Below are positions 13,873 to 13,985 of a stretch of 13,985 nucleotides of DNA, one piece after another. Source of the DNA: Acetobacteraceae bacterium (GTDB lineage Bacteria; Pseudomonadota; Alphaproteobacteria; Acetobacterales; Acetobacteraceae). The notes beneath the pieces are model-generated. The model made no database searches. It was not told where the DNA came from and was given only the letters and a program-made list of their open reading frames with translations. The translations under genes were made by a program, and so were the position numbers. The number at the start of each line of letters is the position of its first letter. The first letter of the stretch is position 1. The stretch covers positions 1 through 13,985 of the forward strand of contig JADYYZ010000070.1 of the NCBI GenBank assembly GCA_020853405.1, given 5' to 3'.

Positions 13873-13985
13873 CTACGGCCGGGCGGGGGTGATGCCGTGG
13901 CGGCGCATGACGGCGATCATCCTGGCGATGTCGGGCGGGCCGCCGGCGGCGGCCTCGATCACCTCGGCGGCCTCGCGGAAATAGC
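13873..13985 (-). CDS. C-terminal end of a convergent gene, possibly a cupin-domain protein (5' part beyond the window)
   Basis: On the minus strand an open frame enters from the right edge and ends at a TAG (13875-13873), giving 37 complete codons. The translation runs YFREAAEVIEAAAGGPPD, then IARMIAVMRRHGITPARP. The pattern of a helix ending in GGPPD followed by a second helix and RHGI is what I recall from the C-termini of small cupin-domain proteins, but the cupin barrel itself lies outside the window. Codon use is consistent with a real gene. Product assignment is tentative; that the frame is coding is fairly likely because it sits convergently and tightly against the preceding gene. Confidence 0.5.
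   Translation of the reverse strand, partial: YFREAAEVIEAAAGGPPDIARMIAVMRRHGITPARP

Noticed and set aside
1..13985. tRNA or rRNA genes, CRISPR arrays, insertion sequences, integrases, attachment sites.
   Set aside because: None could be seen on either strand; nearly all sequence is accounted for by the listed genes, and there is no evident shift in composition that would suggest recent transfer.

Overview
The window is high-GC (around 70% by eye) protein-coding DNA, packed with short or overlapping gene junctions. Codon use, leader architecture and gene content suggest an alphaproteobacterium of the Rhodospirillales/Acetobacterales kind. That is an inference; no rRNA or other marker gene is present. 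I see no mobile element, tRNA, CRISPR array or integrase, and no stretch over 300 bases without a gene.

Left part (1-2294, minus strand): a NitT/TauT-type ABC importer in the order substrate-binding protein, ATPase, permease. The permease runs off the left edge. A 127-base intergenic region with two small palindromes separates it from a divergent FAD-dependent amino-acid oxidoreductase (2422-3525, plus) that closely resembles D-arginine dehydrogenase but has altered side-chain pocket residues. The importer and the oxidase may handle the same amino acid or amine, but the substrate is unknown.

Central part (3579-12823, plus): five tightly packed genes that look like one operon (gaps of 12, -4, 10 and -4 bases). 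The first three form the predicted amidoligase/peptide-modification cassette known from comparative genomics: (i) transglutaminase-like domain fused to DUF2126 putative amidoligase, (ii) circularly permuted ATP-grasp domain fused to an Alpha-E (DUF403) domain, (iii) a stand-alone transglutaminase-like protein. They are followed by a GT2-GtrA polyprenyl-phosphate sugar synthase-like protein and a multi-pass GT39/ArnT-like (GT-C) glycosyltransferase, a pair expected to make and use a lipid-linked sugar at the inner membrane. The linkage of the two modules, and an ATP-grasp domain whose acidic motifs look eroded, are the most interesting points.

Right part (12936-13985): an HtrA-like protein with a PDZ domain in which all three protease triad positions are replaced (a pseudoprotease, no signal peptide), then the 3' end of a convergent minus-strand gene with a cupin-protein-like C-terminus. 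A 14-base perfect palindrome lies at the convergence point.

Comparisons with family sequences are from memory, since no search could be run; catalytic-residue claims should be read that way.
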